A DNA stretch of 64,000 nt from Chitinophagaceae bacterium (GCA_023957125.1 JAMLHL010000014.1:54911-118910); one strand, 5' to 3'; positions 53,347-62,756 are shown, counted from the first letter of the stretch. The notes: generated by a model not told the origin, from the sequence alone. Translations and numbers: made by a program.

Positions 53347-56300
53347 CTATTCCACCGTGATCCTCACTCCTTCAGAATGCGACGTGAATTCCGGTGCATA
53401 CATACATTGAACCGTAGCTGTACCGGCGGAGAAATTTCCGCTATGGCTGACATACAGCGGGTATTCAAACACGTAAGTGCCTTTACGCAACCGGTCGAAA
53501 AAGAAATTTGTAGCCGCATCTTTGGTGCTTTCGTAATACCCCAGCCCGTCCTGCCATTTGTACCGGCTGATCACATTTACCGGTTCGGTTCCCGAAGGAC
53601 GAAGGTCTTTCATGTGTACATATTCCATATCGCGGTCTGCCTTCAGTTCGATCCTCACCTGCAGTTTATCGCCTGGTTTTAACCTGGAGATTGCCGTTAC
53701 CGGTTCCAATACCGGTCCCCTGTCGCTGTTCTTCACGATATAAAATTGCTTCTTCAGGTGCAACGGCATGGGATTAGCTGAGGATGCCGTTATCTGGTCC
53801 AGGTCTTCAAAACGCTGCCAATACACCGCTCCCCAACTGACCGTATTGCGTTCGTTATCTGCCGGGTCGGGAGCTATGCTCACCCCTATATTGCCCATCT
53901 GCGGTTGTATGGCATCGCCGTTAATATGGTATTTGAAATAGCCTGTTCCGGCCTCATTTTTATCTGAGGAAGCAAAAGACTGGTTTCCTAACTGAATGGT
54001 TACCTGCGGTTGGTTATTCAACGAGCCTGTTCCCTGTAATAACAAAGCATAACAGGCGGCGGCAGTGGCTTTGGTATTACCCCAGTGCCGGGTTTGTTTT
54101 TGCTTCAACAGCCAGAGTTGCATCTCGTTTACAGCCTGCGGATCCCTCCCGATTTCATCGAAGGCTTCAATAAGAAGGGATTGGGTTTCCACCGGCGCTT
54201 CGTACCAATAATAACCGCGGCGATTGTCTTTCCAGTACATGCCCAGCTCTTCATGGAGGATAGCATTCTCTTTAAGAGAGGCGAGAATAGCTTTGGGCGT
54301 TACCGGGTCGCCACCGCGATGCAGACTTAAAGCGATCATTCCCCGGAAATAGTTGCTTTGCGAAGTCCAGTACTGTTTTGCCTGCTGCCGATAGAAGTTG
54401 TAGGCTTTAACTGCCCCCGCACTCACTTTTTGGGACGGGAAGAAACTGCGGAGATAAAGATATTGTATTGCAACTCCGGAAAGTTGGTTCTTTTGGAGAT
54501 CGGCTTTTCGTTTTACCAGTTCGTCATAATCTTCTTGTATCCTTGCATCCGCGTATTGTAACGCACGGTTTACTATATTTTTCCATCCCGATATTTCTTT
54601 ATCAGAAAGCATATCCAGTTTTTGCAGGTGTCCGATGCCCGATAAAATGTATTGTGTGATATACCGGTCATCCCGTCCGCCTTTAAACCATACAAAGCCA
54701 CCGTTACTGCTTTGCATCTCCTTCAGTTTGTTAAAGTTGCTTGCCGCTTCGTTCTTCATACGCATCAGGTCAAACAATAGTGCGATGTTTTGTTTTTGTT
54801 CCGATTCATTTTTTGCCTGCATCACCCAGGGCGTTTCTTCCAGCAGGATGTTTTTCAGTTCCTGGTTTTTTTCAAGTGCAGATACAAGGGTTTTACTGCC
54901 GGCGGTATCCTTTCTCCATTGGTCGTAAACAGCTTTGATACGGGGCGCGCTGTTGGCGATATGGGAGGCTACCAGGTTGGCATAATACCGGTTAAAGGTT
55001 TGTTCAGAGCATTCATAAGGGTATTCGGTGAGATAGGGCAGGGATTGAATGACATACCAGAGCGGGTTGGCAGCGTATTCAACGGTGAGGGCGTAATTGT
55101 TGGCGGAGACGGTGTCCCTGTTTCCGGATTTCAGTAAGGATTCAAATTTGAATTGCCGGGTTCCGCTGCCGCGCATATTCAACGGCAGTGCATCGGTAAC
55201 CAGCATCCGGTTGCTTAACACCGGCAATACATTTTCTTCTCCGTCGGAAAGGGTGCTGCCATTGATCCGGGGCAGAGAAGTGGCAATAACCCGGTACAAT
55301 ACCGGGGTGTTGAAATGATCTGGAACGTTGATCCCGAAGGCCACCGCTGTACTTTGTGCCGGCGATACAGAAAAATCTTTCACCGGTACTGCATTTTGAA
55401 ACAGGTGATCAACAACCTCTCCGGTGACGGCATTCACGAGTTCCAGTTTCACAAAACCATTGATGAGGCTGTCGCTGAGGTTCACAATTTTAGCGCTGAG
55501 GAAAAGGCTGTCTTTTTCCCTTACAAAACGGGGCGCATTGGGTTGTACCATCAACTCTTTTTGGGTAACTGCCATTTGCTGCGCATAACCCATTGCCAGA
55601 TCGGGAGTATGCGCAAAAGTCATCAGCTTCCATTGGGTAAGCGCTTCGGGTATGGTGAAACTGAAGGATACATTCCCGTCTTTATCGGTTTTGAGGTCAG
55701 GGAAAAAGAAGGCCGTTTCGTTGAAATTTTTACGGACGGGCGGATTAATTTCATTAAATGGCGCCGAAACTTCTTCCATCTCAGACTCCTTAACTATTGC
55801 CTGTTCTTCGTTTGCCGCCATTTCTGCAGGAGGAGGAGCCGGCATTGCAACTTTTTGCATTGACATTACTGCGTCTCTTCTGCCAGTGCGCTTTTGAATA
55901 CCATACCCGGTAACGATGACTTCGTCAAAACGGGAGAAATTCGCGTCTATCAATTGGTCATAGGTTTTGGTAAATGTCTCATTCGGTTTCCCGGTGGCAT
56001 TCTCCTGCTCGTCTTTTTCCGATGATTGAACGGATAAAAAGTTTTGCCGGCCGTTCCACAGGTTATTCCAGTTGTAATACACCGGCCAAATTGCCGGTGT
56101 ATGCCAGTTGTGGGCCCGGAATTGGTCGAGGGAAGCGTCGTACATGGAAGCCAGTATTTCGGCAGCTATCTTTTCACCTTTTGCGCCGCTAATCTTCATT
56201 TCCCATTTTTCCCGGCTGCCCGGTTCCATTTTGTTTCGGAAAGTGGTGAAGTTAATCTCCAGTTCTTTGTTGGTCCAGGGAACAGCAATGGCAGCGCTGT

Positions 56301-59300
56301 TTGAGTAAAAGCGGTTGTGTTTTACAAAGAACTGGGCTACACCGTACCCGCCACGATCTTCTTCTGTTGCGCCAAAGCGAAAATCTTTGTTCTCGTTGTT
56401 CAGATGATAATATTGAAAATATCTTTTTGACCGATCATCAGAGGCTGTTTTGCGAAGCGTGTGATAGTCGTTAATGTTTTTATCGGTTTGTTGTATCAGG
56501 AATACATCCCGGGCGGAGCTGCCGCTAAGTATAGAGGCGGACCCGCCCGGTTCAATGGCTTTCGGGGTGCCCGTTGTCCAGAAATAGGTGGTAGCGGGGG
56601 GATTGGAGGACTGGCGGCTATACAATTGCACGTAGCGGATGTTTTTAACTTCTGCCCCAAACCGGTCTTTCGCAGTTACCTCAATACTGTACCAGCCGGG
56701 ATGAAATTTGAGATTTGAGATTTGGAATTTAACATGCGGAGCCGTTGTTAAAGTGTCCGAATAAATGACTGTTTCTTTTTCCCGGTTTTGATAATCCCCT
56801 TCGTCTTTGTATTCATCGTTTGGAAAGAGCGAAATGAATTCTTTTTCACTATATAGAAATTGATCGGGTCTTTCCCAAAAGCGGCTGCGTATTAATCGTC
56901 CCGGATCTTTTAGCGGATAGATCGCAAGTTGTGTATGTACCGGTTCAAATTCCCCGTTCAGGTTTTTACTGCTCACAGCGATGGATTTGAACTGGTCGGT
57001 GGCTATGGGGCCTTCTGCGGGTAAGGCGATGTCCAGTTCAAGAGCAGTGTATCCTACCTGTACCGCTTCCCTGCTGCTGCGGGTTTCACCGTTGATGTCG
57101 GTAACCTCCGCCTCAATGCTGTAATCAAAAACGGGTTGAAGCGATTGGCTGATACTAAGATCAGGAATAGCGGCAAATGTAACCTGAAAATTTCCGTTGT
57201 TATCGGTGGTAGTTACTCCGTTAGTGATTTCCATAGTAGTAGTTCGGGGTAATCCCCAACGGTAATACAGCCAGGGATACAAAAATCTTGCCTGGCGGGA
57301 TACCCGGTATTTGACCTGTGCCCCGTCAATATTATTGCCGGCATAGGCCTTTGCCGACCCGGTAATACTAACGGTATCGTTTAACCGGTAACTATTGCCG
57401 GGTTTATGAATGGTAACCTGGAATGTCGGACGTTTGTATTCTTCCACAGAAAAACGGATGTTGCTTTGATTATAATCTTCCGTTGAAATATTAAAATTTC
57501 CGGTAAGCGTTTGTTGTTGTGGCAGCCGGAACTGCCCGTGAACAGAGCCGTAATCGTTTAGGGTCAACAAGAGAGAGTCAACAACCTGGTTGTTTACATC
57601 TTTGAGAAAAAGTTTAACAGATTTCCCGGTGATAAGTTTTGCCTTTCTTCCGGCCGGGTCTCTGGTAATTGCTATCCCTTTAAAATAAACGGTTTGTCCC
57701 GGGCGGTAAATACTCCGGTCGGTGAAGAAAAAGATTTGTGCGTTTTTTTCCTCATATTCTTCATCACCCGAAATGGCGTTATCCGGATCGAAGCGGGTGT
57801 ACTGGTATTCATAATCATCCGGGAAAAGATGATCTTTTTGCCAGTTGATTTCTAATCTGACATTACGATTGGTCTTATCGTTCGTTTTTAAACTGAAATA
57901 CCCGTTTGGGTCGGCTGTCAGCAATTCTGCTTTGTGCAGTTTGTTTTTCCTGTCGGTGTAATCGTATCTGGAGGTCCATACCTGTATGGTAGCGCCGGCA
58001 AGGGGTTTCCCGGTATTACGATGCAATACAAAGTAAGCATCATTGCTGTTGACGTAACTGATATTAGACACGAAGAACAATTGCGCCGCCATCAGGTTGC
58101 TTCCGGTGCTGAAACTGTTATTCACGCTGCCCAGGAGAATATAGGTTCCTTCGGGGAGCGGATCAATTTTTATTTCCACCGCATGTTGCCGGTAATCGTT
58201 GGTCGCCGGCAAATCCTGTTTCCAGGAACGGAGGGGCGTCTGAGCGGATAATTTGTTCCAATACGCTTTTTCATAATTATTTTCCCATTGGTCTTTTAGG
58301 GTTTTATTAACGGGGATGATCCTGAAATAAGCCGTTGAAAGATTGGTGTACTTCACTAATGTCCGGAAGGCTTCACCGGGGATGTTTACTTTTTCCGTGG
58401 TGAGGCGGAGAGATTTACGGAGCAGGGTATTCAACAGGTTATTGCAGTAGATCGCGCCTTCCGTACCGGGGAACCGGGTTATTGTTTTTTCACAGATATC
58501 TTTTGCTTTCACGTAAGCGTCTTTCCACTCCTCGTTGCCTTTTGCCTTGTCGTAGCGGCTGCCCTGTTGGTGATAATATCCCGCCAGCAGCATGGAAGGT
58601 TGTGCGCTTACCGGAAGGTTTTCGTATTGTGAGATAAGATGTGTTAAGGCGAGACGATATGCGTCGTCTTTTTCCGGCATAGTAGCGTAGCGATAAACAA
58701 ATTGCAGCCGGCGAAGGTCGGCATCCATTAAAGCACCGGGCTGGCTGTCCTCTCTGTGAAAAGCCAGCAATTGCTGATAGATAAGCAATGCCCTGTAATG
58801 CAGGGAAGCTGTATCTGCAGTCTCAAACCGGTGATGAACAAAATCAGCTGCCGGGTCAAAAGCCGCATTTTCAGCGATGGTAAAGGCATAGGCGGGCCTT
58901 GTAATATCTTTTTCATCATTTTCAAAATAATCCAGCGCCCGGTTTGCCAGGAGGTCGTAGAGCGTAGGGCGAAGATTTCTGGTATTCCCCCTGATCAGGG
59001 CCGGTTCATAATCAGAAAGGGAAATTTGTTGCAGTCGTTTTGTGTCCTGCAGGGAAGCGAGGAATAATTCTCCCGTTTTCTGATGAAGATCAGCCAGGGT
59101 CCAGGTAGCTATATCATCTTTATTGGTTTCGGTAGTGGGCGTGCGATTATAAAATTTCCACCGGTTGTTTTGGAAATAGTTCCAGTACATTTTCGCGGCT
59201 ACAGACTGCAGGATCTGTTTAACAGGAGATGAGGCGGTTTTTATTTCGGTTTCTATTTTCCGGATCGCCGCTTCTTCTCCATTTTCACTGGTGGGAATTT

Positions 59301-59532
59301 CGAGGTTGATTTGAAAGATTACCGCTTTGATCAATTGTCCGTTATTCCGATCCTTTTTTGCCTGTTCATAGATTTTTTGCACTTCCTGTGCAGCCGATTT
59401 GGGTAAACCTTTGTCGTTGAGCTGGTCCGCTTTTTCCCAGGCGCCTTCGTAATTCATTTTGGTCTGGCATTTGGTTTGTAAAAAAAGAAATAAAGGAACG
59501 GTGCAAAGAAAAAAGTATTTGAGCTGTTGCAT
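53347..59532 (-). CDS. Alpha-2-macroglobulin family protein with embedded plug motif
   Basis: Huge secreted protein (2061 residues; signal MQQLKYFFLCTVPLFLFLQT). N-terminal helical region, MG domains (FFFTDRSIYRPGQTVYFKGI at about 600), then at about 1200 a stretch DEVIVTGYGIQKRTGRRDAV that is the hallmark of SusC/TonB-receptor plug starts, followed by a low-complexity Ala/Pro/Glu linker. The A2M domain shows FFFPDLKTDKDGNVSFSFTI, the thioester motif CSEQ in YPYECSEQTFNRY (about 1506) and the helical TED (GGFVWFKGGRDDRYITQYIL). It would trap or inhibit proteases, or act at the cell envelope. Full length, no frameshift. Confidence 0.9.
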   Translation of the reverse strand: MQQLKYFFLCTVPLFLFLQTKCQTKMNYEGAWEKADQLNDKGLPKSAAQEVQKIYEQAKKDRNNGQLIKAVIFQINLEIPTSENGEEAAIRKIETEIKTASSPVKQILQSVAAKMYWNYFQNNRWKFYNRTPTTETNKDDIATWTLADLHQKTGELFLASLQDTKRLQQISLSDYEPALIRGNTRNLRPTLYDLLANRALDYFENDEKDITRPAYAFTIAENAAFDPAADFVHHRFETADTASLHYRALLIYQQLLAFHREDSQPGALMDADLRRLQFVYRYATMPEKDDAYRLALTHLISQYENLPVSAQPSMLLAGYYHQQGSRYDKAKGNEEWKDAYVKAKDICEKTITRFPGTEGAIYCNNLLNTLLRKSLRLTTEKVNIPGEAFRTLVKYTNLSTAYFRIIPVNKTLKDQWENNYEKAYWNKLSAQTPLRSWKQDLPATNDYRQHAVEIKIDPLPEGTYILLGSVNNSFSTGSNLMAAQLFFVSNISYVNSNDAYFVLHRNTGKPLAGATIQVWTSRYDYTDRKNKLHKAELLTADPNGYFSLKTNDKTNRNVRLEINWQKDHLFPDDYEYQYTRFDPDNAISGDEEYEEKNAQIFFFTDRSIYRPGQTVYFKGIAITRDPAGRKAKLITGKSVKLFLKDVNNQVVDSLLLTLNDYGSVHGQFRLPQQQTLTGNFNISTEDYNQSNIRFSVEEYKRPTFQVTIHKPGNSYRLNDTVSITGSAKAYAGNNIDGAQVKYRVSRQARFLYPWLYYRWGLPRTTTMEITNGVTTTDNNGNFQVTFAAIPDLSISQSLQPVFDYSIEAEVTDINGETRSSREAVQVGYTALELDIALPAEGPIATDQFKSIAVSSKNLNGEFEPVHTQLAIYPLKDPGRLIRSRFWERPDQFLYSEKEFISLFPNDEYKDEGDYQNREKETVIYSDTLTTAPHVKFQISNLKFHPGWYSIEVTAKDRFGAEVKNIRYVQLYSRQSSNPPATTYFWTTGTPKAIEPGGSASILSGSSARDVFLIQQTDKNINDYHTLRKTASDDRSKRYFQYYHLNNENKDFRFGATEEDRGGYGVAQFFVKHNRFYSNSAAIAVPWTNKELEINFTTFRNKMEPGSREKWEMKISGAKGEKIAAEILASMYDASLDQFRAHNWHTPAIWPVYYNWNNLWNGRQNFLSVQSSEKDEQENATGKPNETFTKTYDQLIDANFSRFDEVIVTGYGIQKRTGRRDAVMSMQKVAMPAPPPAEMAANEEQAIVKESEMEEVSAPFNEINPPVRKNFNETAFFFPDLKTDKDGNVSFSFTIPEALTQWKLMTFAHTPDLAMGYAQQMAVTQKELMVQPNAPRFVREKDSLFLSAKIVNLSDSLINGFVKLELVNAVTGEVVDHLFQNAVPVKDFSVSPAQSTAVAFGINVPDHFNTPVLYRVIATSLPRINGSTLSDGEENVLPVLSNRMLVTDALPLNMRGSGTRQFKFESLLKSGNRDTVSANNYALTVEYAANPLWYVIQSLPYLTEYPYECSEQTFNRYYANLVASHIANSAPRIKAVYDQWRKDTAGSKTLVSALEKNQELKNILLEETPWVMQAKNESEQKQNIALLFDLMRMKNEAASNFNKLKEMQSSNGGFVWFKGGRDDRYITQYILSGIGHLQKLDMLSDKEISGWKNIVNRALQYADARIQEDYDELVKRKADLQKNQLSGVAIQYLYLRSFFPSQKVSAGAVKAYNFYRQQAKQYWTSQSNYFRGMIALSLHRGGDPVTPKAILASLKENAILHEELGMYWKDNRRGYYWYEAPVETQSLLIEAFDEIGRDPQAVNEMQLWLLKQKQTRHWGNTKATAAACYALLLQGTGSLNNQPQVTIQLGNQSFASSDKNEAGTGYFKYHINGDAIQPQMGNIGVSIAPDPADNERNTVSWGAVYWQRFEDLDQITASSANPMPLHLKKQFYIVKNSDRGPVLEPVTAISRLKPGDKLQVRIELKADRDMEYVHMKDLRPSGTEPVNVISRYKWQDGLGYYESTKDAATNFFFDRLRKGTYVFEYPLYVSHSGNFSAGTATVQCMYAPEFTSHSEGVRITVE

Positions 59533-60112
59533 AAAGATGTATTTAGATAATACTTGCTGTTTATGAAAACCTTGTCTTACTTATAAAGAGAAGAAGATGC
59601 TAAACAAGGCAAGATTACATAAAAATGACATATACTCTTTGTGAAAGAAATCTTAACAACATGTATGCCAGTTACCAATAACATTTCCTTTTTGCTTCGT
59701 TCGCCCTTCTTCCCTTGTAATCATACAATATAGAAAAGATGCGAAGATACCACACAAGCGCCGGCAATGCGCGAATATAGTAGGTTGACGATGGTTTTCA
59801 TGTCGTTGCAACCGGGAAAAACTATTCACCTGCCGGAACAAAATGAAGGTTGTCAGGGAATTTGTAGCCGTTTTTAAATGGAAAAAATTTCCTGTTAAAT
59901 TCGTCTCAGGGAAGGAATTTTTTTCTGACCCGTCTCTGCTCCGGCAAATGTGAATACGCAGCAAAGGCAGAACCCGTGCTTATGCAGCGGACGATGTTCC
60001 TAACGGCATCCGTCGCGGTTGTTGGTATGAAGTCCGGGTAATTTGAAGGGACTGCCAACGATGGTGTAAATCTAACCGGTTGCCATTGAGAAGACTTGTG
60101 GCAGGGATATTT
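59533..60112. other. 580-base region without a supported gene
   Basis: Holds the upstream region of the alpha-2-macroglobulin gene. Open frames here lack convincing starts and composition. No strong repeat or hairpin was noticed. Confidence 0.45.
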
Positions 60113-60820
60113 TCAGAATGTATAACCAACAGAAATACCCCAACCTTTATTTCTGAGCTTCCCTTTGGGTGCTAGGCCGTTTATTGCGGGGTTCAGTTCC
60201 TTTATTCCCAATTGGCCATTGAGCTGTATGATAAGTTTTTCCAGGAATTGATATCCGACCAGGAAATTGGCCCCGAAGTCCCAGGGTTTTCCGTAAAGGT
60301 AGTTTCCAAACTCTCCGTCCATAACATCTTTTTTAAAGATCACATCGCCATAGTTTTCAATCCGGATATCGCCGATCAGTACCGAAGCATTTGATTTCCA
60401 TTTTCCGCCGGTTCCATACCCGGCATAGGGTCCTGCTCCTATTAAAAGATCACCGCCTGCCAGCTTATGTTTATAGATAAGGTTAAGCGGAGCTTCGATA
60501 TAGGAGGCCGTTACTTTAATAGGGTTGCCCGAACCTGAGAACCAATTGTCGGTTTGTTTAAAACCTTTTTTGGAATACAGCATACCCGGTTGCAGATAAA
60601 AGTTGGTAAAAACTGGGATATCAACGGCAAGCCCGATATGAAATCCCGGGACTGTCTTCGTAGCGTTTTTATGACCGTCTTCGTTTTCCATCGCTACGTT
60701 GGAATAATTCAGTCCGGCCCGTATCCCTGCTTTGGTTTGGGCGTTGGTTTTGTTGCATGCTATCATTAAAATCAAAACAGGAACGGGTAGGAATGCCGTC
60801 TTCAGAAATTTTTGTATCAT
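60113..60820 (-). CDS. Outer-membrane beta-barrel (porin-family) protein
   Basis: 235 residues from the ATG at 60818-60820; 32 codons upstream in the same frame do not look coding. Signal peptide MIQKFLKTAFLPVPVLILMI with cleavage near TNAQ. The mature part shows a PorT/OmpW-like eight-strand barrel: AGIRAGLNYSNVAMENEDG, GFHIGLAVDIPVFTNFYLQP, GMLYSKKGFKQ, LLIGAGPYAGYGTGGKW and the terminal WGISVGYTF ending in Phe. Outer-membrane location, function unknown. Confidence 0.87.
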   Translation of the reverse strand: MIQKFLKTAFLPVPVLILMIACNKTNAQTKAGIRAGLNYSNVAMENEDGHKNATKTVPGFHIGLAVDIPVFTNFYLQPGMLYSKKGFKQTDNWFSGSGNPIKVTASYIEAPLNLIYKHKLAGGDLLIGAGPYAGYGTGGKWKSNASVLIGDIRIENYGDVIFKKDVMDGEFGNYLYGKPWDFGANFLVGYQFLEKLIIQLNGQLGIKELNPAINGLAPKGKLRNKGWGISVGYTF

Positions 60821-61209
60821 ATAAAACAGGTATTTTTCTTCCTGACAACTCCTTCCGGAAAAACGTTGCATGGAGGATCCTACATCACGGCGCCTGTTGT
60901 GCTTAAACACCAGCAACAGCGGGAAAATGGCCTTCGACAGCGGTCAACTCAGGATACTAAATAGTCAGCAATATCAAATTTCGATATTCTGTTGGCGACG
61001 CCCGTGTTCGTGTCTCCCACGAACCGAATTTTATATTGGTCGTTGTGATATGAGCTACAGAAAGAGTGATTCTTAGGCACGGGTCGGGAGATCTGCGCCG
61101 GTGGAGAGACGATACGTTAGTTTACTACTATTTGTTCAATCGAAGACGGTAACCCCCGCTTGCGTTCAAGCCGTTTATTGCCTGTGGTTTTTTATTTTCG
61201 ATTCTCAAT
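60821..61209. other. Non-coding region between barrel gene and antitoxin remnant
   Basis: 389 bases without a supported gene. CCCCCGCTTGCGTTC and TTATTGCCTG (61147-61182), just after the antitoxin stop on the minus strand, may be a degenerate boundary site. Confidence 0.4.
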
Positions 61210-61524
61210 TTACAGTCTGATTGATAAGTCAAGATGTCCGTTTAATCCAAGTTTTACAATTTTTTGTAAAGTCGAGATACGCACTTCTTTAAGATTGTTT
61301 TCAATTTTCGAGATATAGCCTTTGTTTGTTCCACATTTTTTTGCTAGTTCTTCTTGCGTCAGGCCTTTTTCAAGTCTGGCTTGTTGGATTAAAAATCCAA
61401 GTTTGAAGTTTTCATATCCTTCTTCAAATTTATCCCGGTTTGGGGTTCCGGTCTTGCCAAGATCGGGTTCATTCGTCCAGCCCGAACTACAGTACAGCAG
61501 AATTATTGCTGTTGATTGTTTCAT
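61210..61524 (-). CDS. Orphan Xre-type antitoxin with atypical N-terminus
   Basis: 104 residues. From residue 22 it matches HTH antitoxins of RelE-type pairs (LGKTGTPNRDKFEEGYENFK, QARLEKGLTQEELAKKCGTN, KGYISKIENNLKEVRISTLQ). The first 21 residues (MKQSTAIILLYCSSGWTNEP) do not resemble the family, and no toxin gene precedes it; instead site B lies nine bases upstream. It looks like the tail end of a toxin-antitoxin pair cut at a cassette boundary and given a new start. Confidence 0.75.
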   Translation of the reverse strand: MKQSTAIILLYCSSGWTNEPDLGKTGTPNRDKFEEGYENFKLGFLIQQARLEKGLTQEELAKKCGTNKGYISKIENNLKEVRISTLQKIVKLGLNGHLDLSIRL

Positions 61525-61533
61525 TGACCAGTC

Positions 61534-61561
61534 CCACTATTGGCAATACCCCTGTTAGCGG
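61534..61561 (-). repeat. Hairpin-capable cassette boundary, site B
   Basis: Read on the minus strand: CCGCTAACAGGGG, TATTGCCAATA, GTGG. Nearly the same as site A. It begins seven bases after the stop codon of the PIN gene (61569) and shows GTTAGCGG at 61554-61561 on the plus strand. Confidence 0.7.
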
Positions 61562-61568
61562 TTCGGGC

Positions 61569-61985
61569 TTATTTCAATAATTTTTCGAATTCTATAGGTG
61601 TCAATATTTGTGCGGTTAAGAATGGATTATGTTCCAATAAATCTTTATCGCCTGTCACTAAATAATCCGCTTTTGAAAAATCGATCAGGTCTAACAAAAA
61701 GTTGTCTTTCGGGTCTCGGTTAATAAAATGTGTCGGCTTAATTTCAACTTTCTCGGCAATTGTATCTAAAAGTTCAATCATCTCTTTTACACTCTCTTTT
61801 GGAAAATACTTTTTCAATTTCTAACGGCTTGTAACAGTTTTAATCTCTGTCAACAGTTGTTCCGTTATAATAATTGATATACTGTCATCCGAAATATGTT
61901 GTTTGATCTTTGTCAGACGTTTGCCAATTAGAAAGCTAATCCAAACATTAGTGTCAAAAATTACTTTAACGTTTTTGTTTGTCAT
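61569..61985 (-). pseudogene. VapC-like PIN toxin with in-frame amber codon
   Basis: From ATG at 61983-61985 the frame gives VKVIFDTNVWISFLIGKRLT, ...ITEQLLTEIKTVTSR, then TAG (61821-61823), and continues in the same frame KLKKYFPKESVKEMIELLDT to DYLVTGDKDLLEHNPF and a TAA. Apart from the one stop this is a full COG1569-type PIN protein of 138 residues with its acidic residues. Relatives commonly have SRPK or SRQK at this position; a single C-to-T change in CAG would explain it. The start overlaps the antitoxin by 20 bases. Probably an inactivated toxin. Confidence 0.85.
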
Positions 61986-62196
61986 AAATTTCTTGTCTTA
62001 CGAATTCAACCTCTTCGTTTATAGTTTTTAAATCAAGATCCTTTGTCTTGAAGGTCTTTAATAATTTAGAAAGTTTTGTGTCAATAGCCTCCTTTTCCAA
62101 TTCCTTAGTCAATTTTATTTTTTGTTGCCTTGGAAGTTGTCTGACTACTGAAAGTATTTGGTCAAAACTAAGATTGATTTGCAACACTGATTTCAT
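61966..62196 (-). CDS. vapB: VapB-like antitoxin
   Basis: 76 residues: LQINLSFDQILSVVRQLPRQ, QKIKLTKELEKEAIDTKLSK and a charged end. It resembles the antitoxin at 28456-28689 in size and in the QxLxxVRxLp pattern. It overlaps the start of the PIN gene, whose frame carries a stop, so this antitoxin may now be without an active partner. The start lies 94 bases after the GTTAGCGG boundary (62298). Confidence 0.82.
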   Translation of the reverse strand: MKSVLQINLSFDQILSVVRQLPRQQKIKLTKELEKEAIDTKLSKLLKTFKTKDLDLKTINEEVEFVRQEIYDKQKR

Positions 62197-62290
62197 TATT
62201 TCACACTATTTATATTCTTCTTACGAATTTACAAAAAAATATGATCAAATTTTTAATGCTCTTTGTAAACGGAAATTGACGGTAGCCTGA

Positions 62291-62364
62291 CCGCTAACTC
62301 TCCGTTTGTCCTTCCCTTAAACACTTAAAAGTACTTAAAAACGCTTAAAGATGCTTTTAACCGG
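62291..62364 (-). repeat. Iteron leader and GTTAGCGG boundary, copy 2 (inverted)
   Basis: On the plus strand CCGCTAACTCTCCG (from 62291) followed by CACTTAAAAGTACTTAAAAA, CGCTTAAAG and ATGCTTTTAA. It is the inverse counterpart of 46873-46946 and precedes the vapBC pair in the same relative orientation in which copy 1 precedes the OLD gene. Confidence 0.75.
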
Positions 62365-62534
62365 CTTGGTTATTTTATAGGCTAACCGAAAAAAGGGAAA
62401 TATTAGATTTTCGAAAAACGCCTTTGGTTCGATGTGGTGCGTGAGCGTGACTTTTTTGTCTCAGCAAAAGTATCCATCGCCCGGGTTGGGGGCCGGCGTC
62501 GGTAGAGGGCTGGTTAAAGCATCCCCTGCCCCCG

Positions 62535-62620
62535 GGCTGCGGGATAGCAGCGGAAAGCCCGGTGAGGCAAGGTGCATGGCGCTGTGCCGGACTTGCAGCG
62601 GATAGCCCCGACTGCGGCCG
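62535..62620 (+). repeat. REP-like element, copy 2
   Basis: GGGATAGCAGCGGAAAGCCC, then after about 28 bases CCGGACTTGCAGCGGATAGC and CCCGAC. Counterpart of 51134-51262 in inverse orientation. Two AGCGGa(A/T)AGCCC halves are seen. Confidence 0.75.
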
Positions 62621-62756
62621 AACAGCCTTTACTTCTCCGCCGAGTCTCTACCTGTAGGGTTGAGCGTGAGCAGGACTCGGCGGTTTGTAATACAATTCAG
62701 GAGTTTACCGACTATCCCAACCCCAACAGCGATACCACAGCCAAAAGCTTTTTCCG

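Larger units (their letters stand above)
62197..62756. other. Non-coding region with leader copy 2 and repeat element
   Basis: 560 bases. It contains the inverted iteron leader (62291-62364), REP-like copy 2 (62535-62620) and a GC-rich segment with no gene. An open frame ending at 62760 is read from repeat sequence and is not supported. Confidence 0.55.

Noticed and set aside
59653..59964. 103-codon minus-strand open frame upstream of the alpha-2-macroglobulin gene
   Set aside because: No ribosome site, unusual composition and no resemblance to a known protein.
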